From positions 38,057 to 102,056 of the forward strand of contig CASICJ010000023.1 in assembly GCA_949373085.1 (NCBI GenBank): a stretch of 64,000 bases of DNA. The letters are read 5' to 3'. Made by a program: the position numbers and the translations under genes. The DNA is from an uncultured Verrucomicrobiales bacterium (GTDB taxonomy: Bacteria; Verrucomicrobiota; Verrucomicrobiia; Verrucomicrobiales; Akkermansiaceae). Shown here piece after piece: positions 9,782-18,919 of this stretch (its first letter is position 1; the number at the start of each line of letters is the position of its first letter). The notes under the pieces are model-generated. The model had not been told where the DNA came from, made no database searches, and worked only from the letters and a program-made list of their open reading frames with translations.

Positions 9782-10009
9782 TCAGTCGTCGGTCCCAAAG
9801 ATTTGATCGAGAGTGGCTCGAATATCGTGGGCGCCGCAATGGGAGAGATCGTAATGGCAGAGATGATTTTCGAGGATGCTGAGATAGAGAGGGATTCCAA
9901 TTAAGAACATCAAAAGCAGCGGAATAATGACACTACTAATCGAGGTCACAAGACGTTGCGCCGCAATCCAAGCGAGGACTTCTTTCGATGACGTGACGAT
10001 CAGTAGCAA
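9782..10009 (-). CDS. Possible small membrane protein downstream of blaR1-like gene
   Basis: A 75-residue frame with one strong transmembrane segment (VIIPLLLMFLIGIPLYLSI) and a polar C-terminus ending RATLDQIFGTDD. The start would be TTG, eight bases after the stop of the M56 peptidase gene, with only a weak GAGA ahead of it. Position and composition fit a third gene in the blaI-blaR1 operon. I do not recognise a family. The rest of the interval up to the LTxxQ gene (9627-9781) shows nothing coding. Confidence 0.42.
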   Translation of the reverse strand: MLLIVTSSKEVLAWIAAQRLVTSISSVIIPLLLMFLIGIPLYLSILENHLCHYDLSHCGAHDIRATLDQIFGTDD

Positions 10010-10017
10010 ACGTTTCT

Positions 10018-10947
10018 CTAATTTCCGGGGAATGGATCCGCGTTGAAGCGGATTTCGACCTCGTTCATCGGAGCTAGGAGAGGAGTTGCGCGCTTGGGGA
10101 CAAAGCGGACCATGCTCATCGCGATCGCGCTGCCTGCGGTCACGAGAATGAGGCCAGTAAGAATGGCTGAGCGCCGCCTGCCACCGCTTGAAAGGAAGAT
10201 GATGCGTTCTCGGAGAGGAACATGACCAGCCATCGCAAGAGAGAGAGGAGGTGCGGAGGCGGATTGGGCAACGTCACAAAGTGCGTTGGCGTAAATATTA
10301 GGGTCGGTTCCTTTCTCAACTAAGTGGGCATCACAAGCGTATTCGCATTGTGATAAGAAAGTGCGACGCAACCACCAGACTGATGGATTGAACCAGTGAA
10401 GAATACAGACAATGTGTGCGAGTGTGGCCATCCAAAGGTCGCGACGCTGGACGTGTCCGAGTTCGTGAAGAAGTGCCATCCTGAGGGTTTGCGGCGACCA
10501 GTCGGCTGAGCTTTCCGGAAGGTAGATACGTGGGCGAATCAACCCGGAGACAACTGGTGAAGTGAGGCAAGGATGAATACGCAAATCGACATGCCTTGAG
10601 ATCGTAAGTTCGGACAAGGTTTCTTGAAACGCAGGAAGATTATTGGCGAGTCTTGATTCGCGATTCCAGCGTTGCATCGAGAGAACATCGATAAGCCCAC
10701 GTAATCCAAAAAATAAAAATCCCAAGGTCCAAATAGAAGGGAGGAGCGAGGGATTTAGCGAGTTGGAAGTGCCGATGCTAGCTTCGACGGGAAGCGAGTA
10801 TTTGGGAAGAAAGTTGAGGAGTGGAAGAATAAGGAGCAGCGCGAGGATGGCCACGGTGACCCGAGGATCAGTGGCAGGGTTCCGGCGCACGAAAATCCAC
10901 ATCGCGAAGGCCGCGAGAATGGAGAAAACGAGCGAGGGAATAATCAT
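10018..10947 (-). CDS. BlaR1/MecR1-type M56 membrane peptidase
   Basis: 309 residues with several transmembrane segments at the N-terminus, the zinc-protease motif HELGH (161-165), the third-ligand motif CEYACD (Glu202), and a final transmembrane stretch near ILTGLILVTAGSAIAMS. This is the M56 metalloprotease half of BlaR1, which cleaves or inactivates a BlaI-type repressor. Classical BlaR1 proteins (about 590 residues) also carry a penicillin-binding sensor domain. That domain is absent here and only about 30 residues follow the last membrane segment, so the signal is unlikely to be a covalently bound beta-lactam. It lies nine bases after blaI. Confidence 0.87.
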   Translation of the reverse strand: MIIPSLVFSILAAFAMWIFVRRNPATDPRVTVAILALLLILPLLNFLPKYSLPVEASIGTSNSLNPSLLPSIWTLGFLFFGLRGLIDVLSMQRWNRESRLANNLPAFQETLSELTISRHVDLRIHPCLTSPVVSGLIRPRIYLPESSADWSPQTLRMALLHELGHVQRRDLWMATLAHIVCILHWFNPSVWWLRRTFLSQCEYACDAHLVEKGTDPNIYANALCDVAQSASAPPLSLAMAGHVPLRERIIFLSSGGRRRSAILTGLILVTAGSAIAMSMVRFVPKRATPLLAPMNEVEIRFNADPFPGN

Positions 10948-10956
10948 GGCTTAGAG

Positions 10957-11325
10957 CTACTTGATGAGTTTCCGAATCTCGGCGATTTCTTTTTCGCTTA
11001 ATTGTTGGTCGCTCGGATCGAGGAGGGCCGCGACGAGGTTCTCGGGTCTTCCTTTAAAAAAGGTACCGAGGAGGCTTTTAAGAGCGGTGCGTTTCGCTTT
11101 GTTTTCGTTAATGACGGGACTGTAAAGATAGCGGCGCCCTTCCTTGGAGTGTTTGACCATATCTTTATTCTCGAGTGTGGCTAAGAGAGCGCGGACGGCG
11201 GAGTAAGAGGGCGGGTCAGGTAATTCATCTTGCACAGCTTGCGCAGTGGCTTCTCCCAGACGGTATAGGATATCGAGAAGCTGTCGCTCACGGCGTGAGA
11301 GTGCACCCTTTTCTAGACGATTCAT
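10957..11325 (-). CDS. BlaI/MecI-family transcriptional repressor
   Basis: 122 residues. The N-terminal winged helix-turn-helix has the family pattern LSRRERQLLDILYRLGEAT, then SYSAVRALLATLENK (recognition helix region) and EGRRYLYSP (wing). A C-terminal dimerisation helix ends in KEIAEIRKLIK. It is expected to repress its own operon with the M56 peptidase immediately downstream, and to be released by proteolysis. The ATG start at 11325 follows a short leader that contains a perfect palindrome at 11357-11370, a candidate operator. Confidence 0.9.
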   Translation of the reverse strand: MNRLEKGALSRRERQLLDILYRLGEATAQAVQDELPDPPSYSAVRALLATLENKDMVKHSKEGRRYLYSPVINENKAKRTALKSLLGTFFKGRPENLVAALLDPSDQQLSEKEIAEIRKLIK

Positions 11326-11356
11326 GAACTGAGACTAACGTGTGCTAAAAAAACCG

Positions 11357-11370
11357 CAACATGAATGTTG
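11357..11370. promoter_or_regulatory. Palindrome upstream of blaI-like gene (candidate operator)
   Basis: CAACATGAATGTTG is a perfect inverted repeat (6-bp arms, GA centre), 31 bases upstream of the repressor start. BlaI/MecI operators are dyads with ACA..TGT character, which this resembles. No clear -35/-10 pair could be assigned. Confidence 0.4.
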
Positions 11371-11439
11371 GAAAATCAGCATTGGTATTCTTGTGTTGAT
11401 GACAGTTGAATTTGGTGGCGTGAGAAGTTACTCAAGGGA

Positions 11440-13422
11440 GTGATCTCGCTTGGTGGTGGAAATTCGTTTGGTGAAGAGATGCGGATGGTTTTCTCAGAGA
11501 CCGGTCTGCTCTCAAAGTCTCCTGACTTTGAATACCGTGCGGAGCAGCAGCAAATGGCTGGCGAGGTTGCCGAAGCGCTCGAGGGTGAGCGTTCTTTGGT
11601 GGTCGAAGCAGGAACCGGAGTCGGTAAGTCGCTGGCCTATTTGATCCCGGCGGTGGAGTATGCCATTCGCGAAGGAAAAAAGGCAGTCATTTCCACCCAC
11701 ACCATCAATCTACAAGAGCAGCTAATCGGAAAAGATTTACCAATCGTGCGTAAACTTTTGGCGGAGCCTTTTGAAGCAGCCCTTTTAAAAGGTCGGGGGA
11801 ATTATCTCTGCCCAATGAGGTTGCGCCGGGCCATGGACAATGGTGGTGATCTTTTCACTTCGAGTGAGCAAGAGGAACTCATGGAGATTTGGAAATGGGC
11901 GGAGTCGACCCGTGATGGAACCAAGAGTGATCTGGATTTCGAACCGTCGCTCAAAGTGTGGTTGCAGGTTTGTAGCGAATCGCACATTTGCACTCAGCGG
12001 ACATGTGGACCACGCGGAAATTGTTTTTTTCAAGAGGCCCGGAAGTTTGCTCAGAGCGCCCGCGTCCTCGTCGTGAATCACAGTTTGTTTTTTTCATTAC
12101 TCAATCCTGAGGAAGAGATGTTGGAAAACGAATCGGGATTCTTAGTTCCGAATGATTTCGTGATTTTTGATGAGGCTCACACTTTGGAAGCAGTAGCGGC
12201 AAAATCTCTTGGCCTGCGGTTGAGCCAAGCAGGATTACGATTTGATTTACAGCGGCTCTATCATCCGAAAACCGGGAAGGGTTTGCTGAAATATGCGCAA
12301 GCTTCCGAGGCGATGGATTGTGCTAAAAATGTCCTCGATGAAGCGGATGAGTTTTTTGAAAATATCGGGGCTGCGGTTACCTTTGGCGACTGGGGGAGGG
12401 AGTGTCGAGTGCGCCAACCAGAGTTGGTGGAGAATACCTTGGCGGGGCCACTTCGGGAATGTTGGAGTGCGATAGAAGAGGTTGCAGAGGATACCGAAGA
12501 TGATACGCGCAAAGGCGAGTTGATGGAAGGCGCGCGTCGGCTTCGTGAGATGCACGGCGGCTTGAAGATGTTCCTCGACCAGGAAGATGGTGGTAGCGTC
12601 TATTGGGTTGAAAAATCCGGTTATGAGGGGGCTTCGTTTACCTTGAATGCTGCGCCAGTGAATGTGGCGGATCGTTTGCGCCCACTTTTGTTTGGTCCGG
12701 ATAAGACCTGTATCACTACGAGCGCAACTCTGGGGACGGGCGATGATCAGCTAAGTTACTTTCGCGAACGTATTGGAGCGCAGCATGTCCCGGCAGTAAA
12801 AATTGGAAGCCCGTTTGACTATCAAAAGCAGATGGCGATTTATGTGATGAAATCAATGCCAGATCCGCGTGATGATGACTACGAAGAGATGTTAATTCAC
12901 TGGATCGAGCGTGTTGTAAAAAAGACTGAGGGCCGTGCCTTCGTTCTCTTCACCAGTCATCGCCTTTTACGATCAGTAGCGGAAAGTATGGAGAGTTTTT
13001 TCGATGATAACGGCTGGGCTCTTCTTGCGCAGGGAATGGGAATACCGAGACAAAAAATGGTTGAAGAATTCCGTAATGATACACACAGCGTTCTTTTCGG
13101 AACCGAAAGTTTTTGGGCGGGGGTCGATGTGCCTGGTGAGGCTTTGAGCAACGTCATTATCACCCGGCTCCCGTTTGCCGTGCCAGATCATCCGCTCACG
13201 GCGGCCCGGTTGGAAGAAATTGAAGCGGAAGGAGGAAATCCTTTCATGCAGTATTCCGTTCCCGAAGCTGTCATCAAACTCCGTCAGGGCGTGGGCCGAT
13301 TGATTCGAACAAAAAAAGATGAGGGGATGGTTGTGATTCTTGATAATCGCGTCGTCACCAAGCGCTATGGAAAATCTTTCCTTGCGGCTCTTCCTCCGGC
13401 TCCCGTGAAGATTGTGCCGTGA
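11440..13422 (+). CDS. dinG: DinG-family ATP-dependent DNA helicase (XPD-like)
   Basis: 660 residues, superfamily 2, 5'-3' iron-sulfur helicase. Motifs are EAGTGVGKS (Walker A), DEAH (Walker B), TSATLGTG, and FWAGVDVPG followed by RLIRTKKDEG near the C-terminus. Four cysteines between motifs I and II (NYLCPMR, then C in QVCSESHIC and TCGPRGNC) fit the [4Fe-4S] cluster. DinG-type enzymes unwind R-loops and forked DNA during repair. The longest frame starts at GTG 11440. ATG 11485, with GAAGAG six bases upstream, is a better-placed start and would drop 15 residues. It converges on aroD, with the two stop codons directly adjacent. Confidence 0.92.
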   Translation: MISLGGGNSFGEEMRMVFSETGLLSKSPDFEYRAEQQQMAGEVAEALEGERSLVVEAGTGVGKSLAYLIPAVEYAIREGKKAVISTHTINLQEQLIGKDLPIVRKLLAEPFEAALLKGRGNYLCPMRLRRAMDNGGDLFTSSEQEELMEIWKWAESTRDGTKSDLDFEPSLKVWLQVCSESHICTQRTCGPRGNCFFQEARKFAQSARVLVVNHSLFFSLLNPEEEMLENESGFLVPNDFVIFDEAHTLEAVAAKSLGLRLSQAGLRFDLQRLYHPKTGKGLLKYAQASEAMDCAKNVLDEADEFFENIGAAVTFGDWGRECRVRQPELVENTLAGPLRECWSAIEEVAEDTEDDTRKGELMEGARRLREMHGGLKMFLDQEDGGSVYWVEKSGYEGASFTLNAAPVNVADRLRPLLFGPDKTCITTSATLGTGDDQLSYFRERIGAQHVPAVKIGSPFDYQKQMAIYVMKSMPDPRDDDYEEMLIHWIERVVKKTEGRAFVLFTSHRLLRSVAESMESFFDDNGWALLAQGMGIPRQKMVEEFRNDTHSVLFGTESFWAGVDVPGEALSNVIITRLPFAVPDHPLTAARLEEIEAEGGNPFMQYSVPEAVIKLRQGVGRLIRTKKDEGMVVILDNRVVTKRYGKSFLAALPPAPVKIVP

Positions 13423-14163
13423 TTAGATCGTGAGCGTAGCCTTGAGTAATCCGGCGGGCCACTGGTTTGGGGCAGTCGGAGTAGCGCCTAGAAAGCCATA
13501 GTTCAGAAGCGACCCGGCTTCAGCCATTAGAGGACGGGCCGAGACACCAAGTGGTCCCATGCCCATGACTGATAAGGCGTGACCGGACAGTCGCTCGAAA
13601 ATTTCGAGATGCTTTTTTATGTCATCTGAAGACTGCGCCATAAATGCGAATTTGTGGAGGTCTGCTCGCGTGTTTATTTTTTCGGCTAGTGATGCCGGTT
13701 CAGGAGTTACTTCGAAATTATGGAGAGAGCCGATTACGGAAATGCCAATTTCTTTGGCATTTTCGATGACCGAGGCAAGAGCTTCAAAATCACAGAGTTC
13801 AATGTCGATCAGAGCGGCATATGGAAGGAGTGCTCGATAAGCGTGCGCTCTTTCTTTTTTTGACCAGCTACTTTGCCCACCTTCCTCGGCCCCCCTCGCT
13901 GTTAGTAAGACAGGGAGCGGGCACTCTTTTGCAAAGCGATGCACATTTTCTCCGATGCCTAGGGAGTCTAGTCGCAATTCGACGACATCGCAGTCCGTTG
14001 GCTTAATTGATAACGCGGAAGGCTCGGCAATAGCCCCTACAACAAGTCGTTTTCTATCCGACAAATGTTGTTTGATGCGGCCTCGGTGCTTCATAGAAGA
14101 AGGTTGGGGTGACGGCATTGGATTTGTCAAAGAGGTTCGCCCAGAATCGTGGGGCACTGTCAA
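13423..14163 (-). CDS. aroD: Type I 3-dehydroquinate dehydratase
   Basis: 246 residues from a TTG start; ATG at 14094 (MKHRGRIKQH) is the more likely true start and gives 223 residues. It dehydrates 3-dehydroquinate to 3-dehydroshikimate in the shikimate pathway by Schiff-base chemistry. Diagnostic pieces: VVELRLDSL, the catalytic His in GSLHNFEVTPEP, the Schiff-base Lys in LHKFAFMAQ, MGMGPLGVSAR, and the C-terminal YGFLGATPTAPNQWPAG. The gene is alone between dinG and the secretin locus. Confidence 0.92.
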   Translation of the reverse strand: MTVPHDSGRTSLTNPMPSPQPSSMKHRGRIKQHLSDRKRLVVGAIAEPSALSIKPTDCDVVELRLDSLGIGENVHRFAKECPLPVLLTARGAEEGGQSSWSKKERAHAYRALLPYAALIDIELCDFEALASVIENAKEIGISVIGSLHNFEVTPEPASLAEKINTRADLHKFAFMAQSSDDIKKHLEIFERLSGHALSVMGMGPLGVSARPLMAEAGSLLNYGFLGATPTAPNQWPAGLLKATLTI

Positions 14164-14245
14164 CTGCTAAAAAAACAAGTGTTTGGCAGTTTTTTGCTAG
14201 CCGCCCCCCGTTCTGATTTCCTACCTTCCGGAAAACCTTCAGTAA

Positions 14246-14878
14246 ATGATGATTCGCCAGAGATTTTTCGCAAATATTCTACCCCTTGTGTGTGGTCTTA
14301 GCCTCCCAATCAGCGCCTTCGGACAACTCGAGCTGTCCAAGGATGCGAAGTTCAAGGTCGACGATCCGAAGTTTACCGAATTGCAGTCTCCCGAAATTCA
14401 GGATGGCAACGCCAAGAGCTTCAAACCTAAGGATTGGCTCGAGGTTGAGGTTAAATTGCAGCCTGATCGCATACGTAATGAGCCCAAGGACGGCTATCTT
14501 GATCAAATCAACGTTAACTGGCATGTTGTCGTCAAGGGGCAGGACCGCAAGAACTACAAGATTAGCAAGACGGTCACTTATGTGAATATTCCGGTCGACG
14601 AGCCGGTCTATGTTTCAATTTATATTTCTCCAAACACTCTTAAGCGTATCACCGGAAGCACTAAGGCAAGCAAGTCTGATCTTGAAGCCATTGGTGGTGA
14701 AATTGAGTGGGGTGGTAAGATGGTCGGATTCTTCACTCATGGGCAAAAACCTGGTTGGTGGCGTGAGGCCCTAAAAGGAGTAGAAGCGACTTCAAAATTT
14801 CCTTTGCTTGATAAGACACAGACTCCTTTTGCTGCTCTTTGGTATGATCGTTACGCCGAGGTTCAGCCAAAAAATTAA
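14246..14878 (+). CDS. Secreted envelope protein of the PilM/secretin locus (Amuc_1102-like)
   Basis: 210 residues with a signal peptide (cleavage after AFG, about residue 27). The mature part is beta-rich, with no enzyme motif that I recognise. By size, gene order and neighbours it corresponds to Amuc_1102 of Akkermansia, the first gene of the five-gene Amuc_1102-1098 locus. It is followed by the PilM-like gene after 50 bases. Likely role: periplasmic part of a type IV pilus or type II secretion-like apparatus. That is inferred from context. Confidence 0.72.
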   Translation: MMIRQRFFANILPLVCGLSLPISAFGQLELSKDAKFKVDDPKFTELQSPEIQDGNAKSFKPKDWLEVEVKLQPDRIRNEPKDGYLDQINVNWHVVVKGQDRKNYKISKTVTYVNIPVDEPVYVSIYISPNTLKRITGSTKASKSDLEAIGGEIEWGGKMVGFFTHGQKPGWWREALKGVEATSKFPLLDKTQTPFAALWYDRYAEVQPKN

Positions 14879-14928
14879 TACTCGAGGCTTTTTGCCAATT
14901 TTTTTCCACACACCCACACACTAAAACT

Positions 14929-16683
14929 ATGGCTGATCAACAGTCGATTATCGCACTAAATATCGGTTCTCAGAAGATCTCAATGGGAGTCTTTGCTCCG
15001 ACCAAAAAAGGTCTGATCCTCAAAAAGTATGCCGCCACCAGTATCCTAGCCGACCCTGCTACGGAAGCCGCGCGCATTCCTCAAGTCAAACTGGCCATCA
15101 AGGAGCTCGCCAAAGGCCTCAAGGTTGATAAGCAAAAGGCCGCCTATGCTCTCTCAGGGCAGTCAGTCTTTGTTCGTTTCGTGAAGCTTCCTTCTCTGGG
15201 GGGTGAAAATGAGGAGGAGTTAGTTCGCTTCGAGGCTCAGCAGAATGTTCCTTTCCCACTCGACGAGGTCGTCTGGGATCATGCGAAGCTTGAGACTGAT
15301 GGGATTGAAAATGAGGTTGTTTTGGTCGCTATTAAGGCTGATTCGCTGAACGACCTTAATTCAGTTGTTGCGGACACAGGTCTGGGCACTCGCCTCGTCG
15401 ACTCGGCGCCAACCGCTCTCTATAATTCGTTCCGCTACAACTATCCCGGTTTGGAGGGAAGCGTTCTCTTGCTCGATATTGGAGCGAAAACATCTAATCT
15501 GATCTACGCTGATGGGAAAAAGTTCTTTACCCGTTCGGTTTCAATCGGTGGAGCTAACATCACGAGTGCAATCGCTAAGGAATACAACGTTTCCTTCACC
15601 GATGCGGAGAATAGCAAGCTTACTAGCGGATTGGTCACTCTAGGCGGTTCTCATGCCGATCAGCTAGATGATGCAACTGCGGCTCTCGGAACCGTAGTCC
15701 GAAATGCTCTGGCCCGCCTTACTGCGGAGATCCAACGCACCAACACGCTCTTCAAAAATCAGCAGGGTGGAAACGCCCCTCAAAAAGTGCTCCTTGCCGG
15801 TGGAACAACAAATCTTCCTTATCTCCGCGAGTTCTTGGAAGAGAAACTCAACCTTCCGGTTGAGACTTTCAATCCGCTTCAACGAATTTCGGTTGGGAGA
15901 GGCATCGATGTTGACGCTATCGGCCAGGAAGCTCATCAGCTCGGTGAGCTCGTCGGGCTTAGCTTGCGCGCAACAGACAAGTCCGAGATTTCAATCGACC
16001 TCGTTCCTGACGCGGTTCAGGCCCAAAGAGATATTACTCGCCGGAAGCCTGCCCTCCTTACCGCTGCAGCCCTCTTTATTGTCGGGCTTGGCGCATGGAC
16101 CGGATTCAAAATCAAATCGGTGAGTGATGGTGAAGCTCATCTTGCTTCGCTTAATACGAAAGCCGTGGAAATCCAACAGTCAGCTGACAAGATCGAAAGG
16201 CTTCTCAAGGATGAGAAAAAGAGCTTGGAGCTCATTAACGCTTACGCTGCTGCTGAAAACGGCCGCCTCAGCTTCATCAATACTTGGAATGACGTGTCCG
16301 AGGCTTTCGTGAGCGAGAATGTTTGGGTGACTGACTTTGAATATCGCACCAAGTATCAGATCAAAGGGGATGCGGAAACCGAGCCAGTCATAGACGAAAG
16401 TTTCTCAACCGCCACCTACGGTAATTCTCCTTTGACGAAAGACGAAACTTGGGTCGATAGTGTTGCCATCAGTGGTTTACACCTCAATAAGCAAGCTGAG
16501 GTCCTTGATATCCTCGAAGAACTCAAAAAATCTGGAGTCCTTAAATTTGTCGATCCTAAAGGCAAGCCCATCCCAGATAACCAACTTGCTCAAATTACAG
16601 CGGCTCCGGCAGAAGAGACCAATGACTACGCCGCTCCCTTTAAAATGCTTGTCCCACTGAAGCAGCCGTTCCAACACAAATAA
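14929..16683 (+). CDS. PilM-like actin-fold ATPase with PilN-like C-terminus (Amuc_1101-like)
   Basis: 584 residues. Residues 1-350 are a PilM/FtsA-type actin-like ATPase with phosphate-1 (NIGSQKISMG, 11-20), phosphate-2 (LLDIGAKTSNL, 181-191) and adenosine (LLAGGTTNLPYL, 288-299) motifs. A transmembrane helix follows at about 374-394, then a coiled-coil and a periplasmic domain. This layout looks like PilM fused to PilN, which are separate proteins in most type IV pilus systems. It should form the cytoplasmic ring and inner-membrane link of the apparatus. It lies 27 bases before the next gene, in one operon. It corresponds to Amuc_1101 by order. Confidence 0.85.
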   Translation: MADQQSIIALNIGSQKISMGVFAPTKKGLILKKYAATSILADPATEAARIPQVKLAIKELAKGLKVDKQKAAYALSGQSVFVRFVKLPSLGGENEEELVRFEAQQNVPFPLDEVVWDHAKLETDGIENEVVLVAIKADSLNDLNSVVADTGLGTRLVDSAPTALYNSFRYNYPGLEGSVLLLDIGAKTSNLIYADGKKFFTRSVSIGGANITSAIAKEYNVSFTDAENSKLTSGLVTLGGSHADQLDDATAALGTVVRNALARLTAEIQRTNTLFKNQQGGNAPQKVLLAGGTTNLPYLREFLEEKLNLPVETFNPLQRISVGRGIDVDAIGQEAHQLGELVGLSLRATDKSEISIDLVPDAVQAQRDITRRKPALLTAAALFIVGLGAWTGFKIKSVSDGEAHLASLNTKAVEIQQSADKIERLLKDEKKSLELINAYAAAENGRLSFINTWNDVSEAFVSENVWVTDFEYRTKYQIKGDAETEPVIDESFSTATYGNSPLTKDETWVDSVAISGLHLNKQAEVLDILEELKKSGVLKFVDPKGKPIPDNQLAQITAAPAEETNDYAAPFKMLVPLKQPFQHK

Positions 16684-16710
16684 TTCACACGCACCTAAAA
16701 ATTACTTACT

Positions 16711-17724
16711 ATGTCTTGGTTTAAAGAAAACAAGTTCCTCGGCGGATTGCTGGTTGTTACGGTCCTTTTGGCCGCAAGCATTATCTACCTGGGGATGAAG
16801 GCGGGCACCAGTCTCGAAGATGTTCAGCAGCAGGTGGCTACGAAAGAAGCTGATCTGAAAGCTGATCTGAGTCTTAATCCTTACCCAAATGCCGAAAATG
16901 CGAAGGCGAAGGAGGCGAGCCTTAAAGAAGTCCTTTCGAAGGGGAAAGAAGCCCAAGACAAACTTCTCGCTTTTGTTCCCGAAAAAACCGAAAGCATCTC
17001 CGGAAAGAATTTTGCAACCAAGCTTACCGATACAGTAGGCAGAGTAACCGGCCTCTTTCCGGGAGAAAAAGCAATTCCAAGCGGTTTCTATCTTGGCTTT
17101 GAAAAGTATCGCGGCAGCCAACCAGAGGCGGAAGCGATAGGTGTTTTGAATTATCAGCTTGATGCAATGGAATACCTCCTAACTCAGGCTTCAGAGGCCG
17201 GGGTAAAGCAGATTGAGAATCTTGTTCGCGAGTCGCTTCCTCAGGAAGGCGGCTATGGTTGGCCTGGAACTAAGAATGCGAAAAGACAATCACGTGGAAG
17301 CGTTCGCGCTAAACGTCCTGCTCCCGGAGCAGTTCGCCCTCCAAAGTTCGAAGAACTCCCCACCGTTGCATACCGTATGCCAGTTGAATTCACCTTCAAG
17401 GCTCCCGAGCCTGTTGTTCGTGACTTCTTCAAGCGTATCGGTAATTCTGACGAGTATTTTTTCGAGACCCGTATTGCACGTGTTTTGAATCCCGTAAGCA
17501 TCCCGAGCGCTGGTAAGGCTGCTTCTTCTGAGAAGAAGAGCGGTGGTGCCGGTGCCGGGGCCTTTGGTAACATTGAAATTGAGGGTGAGGAAACCGCTGA
17601 GGATGAGCCCGTTGAGTCTGTTAAAGTTCTCGATAAGGTTTCCGGTGGCGAAGAGCTCACTGTCTATCTCCGTGCCGACCTTCTCCTCTTTATTGAGGAA
17701 GAAAACCTCCCAGAACTCAAATAA
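16711..17724 (+). CDS. Inner-membrane-anchored envelope protein (Amuc_1100-like)
   Basis: 337 residues. One N-terminal transmembrane helix (GGLLVVTVLLAASIIYLGM), a helical/coiled-coil region to about residue 75, then two alpha/beta modules of the kind seen in PilN/PilO folds, separated by a Pro/Arg/Lys-rich stretch. A Gly/Glu-rich loop lies near 270-300. The layout matches Akkermansia Amuc_1100 (317 residues), a pilus-locus protein known for TLR2 signalling. It is the PilO-like partner by position. Sequence identity looks low, so the immune activity should not be assumed here. Confidence 0.75.
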   Translation: MSWFKENKFLGGLLVVTVLLAASIIYLGMKAGTSLEDVQQQVATKEADLKADLSLNPYPNAENAKAKEASLKEVLSKGKEAQDKLLAFVPEKTESISGKNFATKLTDTVGRVTGLFPGEKAIPSGFYLGFEKYRGSQPEAEAIGVLNYQLDAMEYLLTQASEAGVKQIENLVRESLPQEGGYGWPGTKNAKRQSRGSVRAKRPAPGAVRPPKFEELPTVAYRMPVEFTFKAPEPVVRDFFKRIGNSDEYFFETRIARVLNPVSIPSAGKAASSEKKSGGAGAGAFGNIEIEGEETAEDEPVESVKVLDKVSGGEELTVYLRADLLLFIEEENLPELK

Positions 17725-17738
17725 AACACCTACGCAAA

Positions 17739-18797
17739 ATGTCCTGGATTAAAGAAAACTATCATGTCGCAGCACTTGGCGGCGGAGCCCTCGTTCTCGC
17801 GGGTTTCGGCTACCTTGGATTTAGCGGGAATCAGGCCGTGAACGAAACGTTCAATGTGCCCAGCCCCAAACAGGGGAAAACAACCACCGCCGAAGGTGGG
17901 GATATTGCTGCTGCGGTGACCAAAACGGTCACGGAGCAAAATCCTATCATTCATCAAAAAACATCTGATGGTCGTCCGGTCAACCTCTTTTCGAGTGTCG
18001 ACCTTTATACTAAGGATGGAAACAAGATTGAGCTTCTTGATTTGCTAAAGATCGATCCAGTTCATCCGCCGATTGTCAATCAGTGGTGGGTTGATCACCG
18101 CATTGACCCTTCTTACTCGGATTCCCCAACAATGGATCAGGACTCAGATGGCTTTACCAATATGGAGGAATTTCTTGCCAAAACTGATCCTAACGACCCT
18201 GACGCCTACGGTGCCCTCATTCAAAAGCTCGAGGTCGTTAAGGTTGAGAGTGACATGTGGCGTTTGCTCTTCAAGACGGTTCTTGGAAAGGGTTATCAGT
18301 TTGACTATAACTATGTCCCGTTTGGCAAAAGACTTATGACCAACCGAATCCCAGCTTCCGAAGTCATCACCATCGGCGATACATTTTTCTCCTCCGATCC
18401 TGGGAAGGGACGTTTTAAGCTGACGAATGTCGAGAAGCGTGCTTTCGACGGACCTGCGGGTCAGCAGATGCGCGAGTGGGCTACGATCGAGGACCAAAAC
18501 CCGAGCAAAAATAAGAAGCAATTTGATCTGCCGTTCAATGCCAAGAAGGCGGAGCTGCGAGACATCACCTTTTATGACCACCGTGTCACCCTGCGCTTAA
18601 ATGCGATTGGGGAAGAGGGGAATGAGATCACTCTCGAAGAAAGCGGATCCTTTGCTTTGCCTGCCAATGGAGCTGATAAAGTCTACAAGCTTGCAGAAAT
18701 TAAGCTTGGTGCAAATCGGAAACCTGAATCGGTCATCATCGAGTATAACCTCGGTGATGGAGTCAAAACTATGGAAATTAAGGTTCCGGCTCAGTAA
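17739..18797 (+). CDS. Envelope protein with calcium-binding-like motif (Amuc_1099-like)
   Basis: 352 residues with an N-terminal transmembrane helix (VAALGGGALVLAGFGYLGF). Around residues 128-155 there is a DxDxDG-type loop (DQDSDGFTNMEEF, then TDPND), as in thrombospondin type-3 or dockerin-like calcium sites. The remainder is beta-rich. It sits 14 bases after the Amuc_1100-like gene and 122 bases before the secretin, in the place of Amuc_1099. It may be the PilP/GspC-like link between inner membrane and secretin. That is inferred from position only. Confidence 0.73.
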   Translation: MSWIKENYHVAALGGGALVLAGFGYLGFSGNQAVNETFNVPSPKQGKTTTAEGGDIAAAVTKTVTEQNPIIHQKTSDGRPVNLFSSVDLYTKDGNKIELLDLLKIDPVHPPIVNQWWVDHRIDPSYSDSPTMDQDSDGFTNMEEFLAKTDPNDPDAYGALIQKLEVVKVESDMWRLLFKTVLGKGYQFDYNYVPFGKRLMTNRIPASEVITIGDTFFSSDPGKGRFKLTNVEKRAFDGPAGQQMREWATIEDQNPSKNKKQFDLPFNAKKAELRDITFYDHRVTLRLNAIGEEGNEITLEESGSFALPANGADKVYKLAEIKLGANRKPESVIIEYNLGDGVKTMEIKVPAQ

Positions 18798-18919
18798 CTT
18801 AAAATCAGTAAATTATCTTAAAATCTAACCTTGGAGTAGGAGAGGCCGAAGGAAACTTTGCCGTTTTTGAAAAAAGAGCTTCCACCACCCCCACAAATCA
18901 ACAATAAATCACTCAGATC

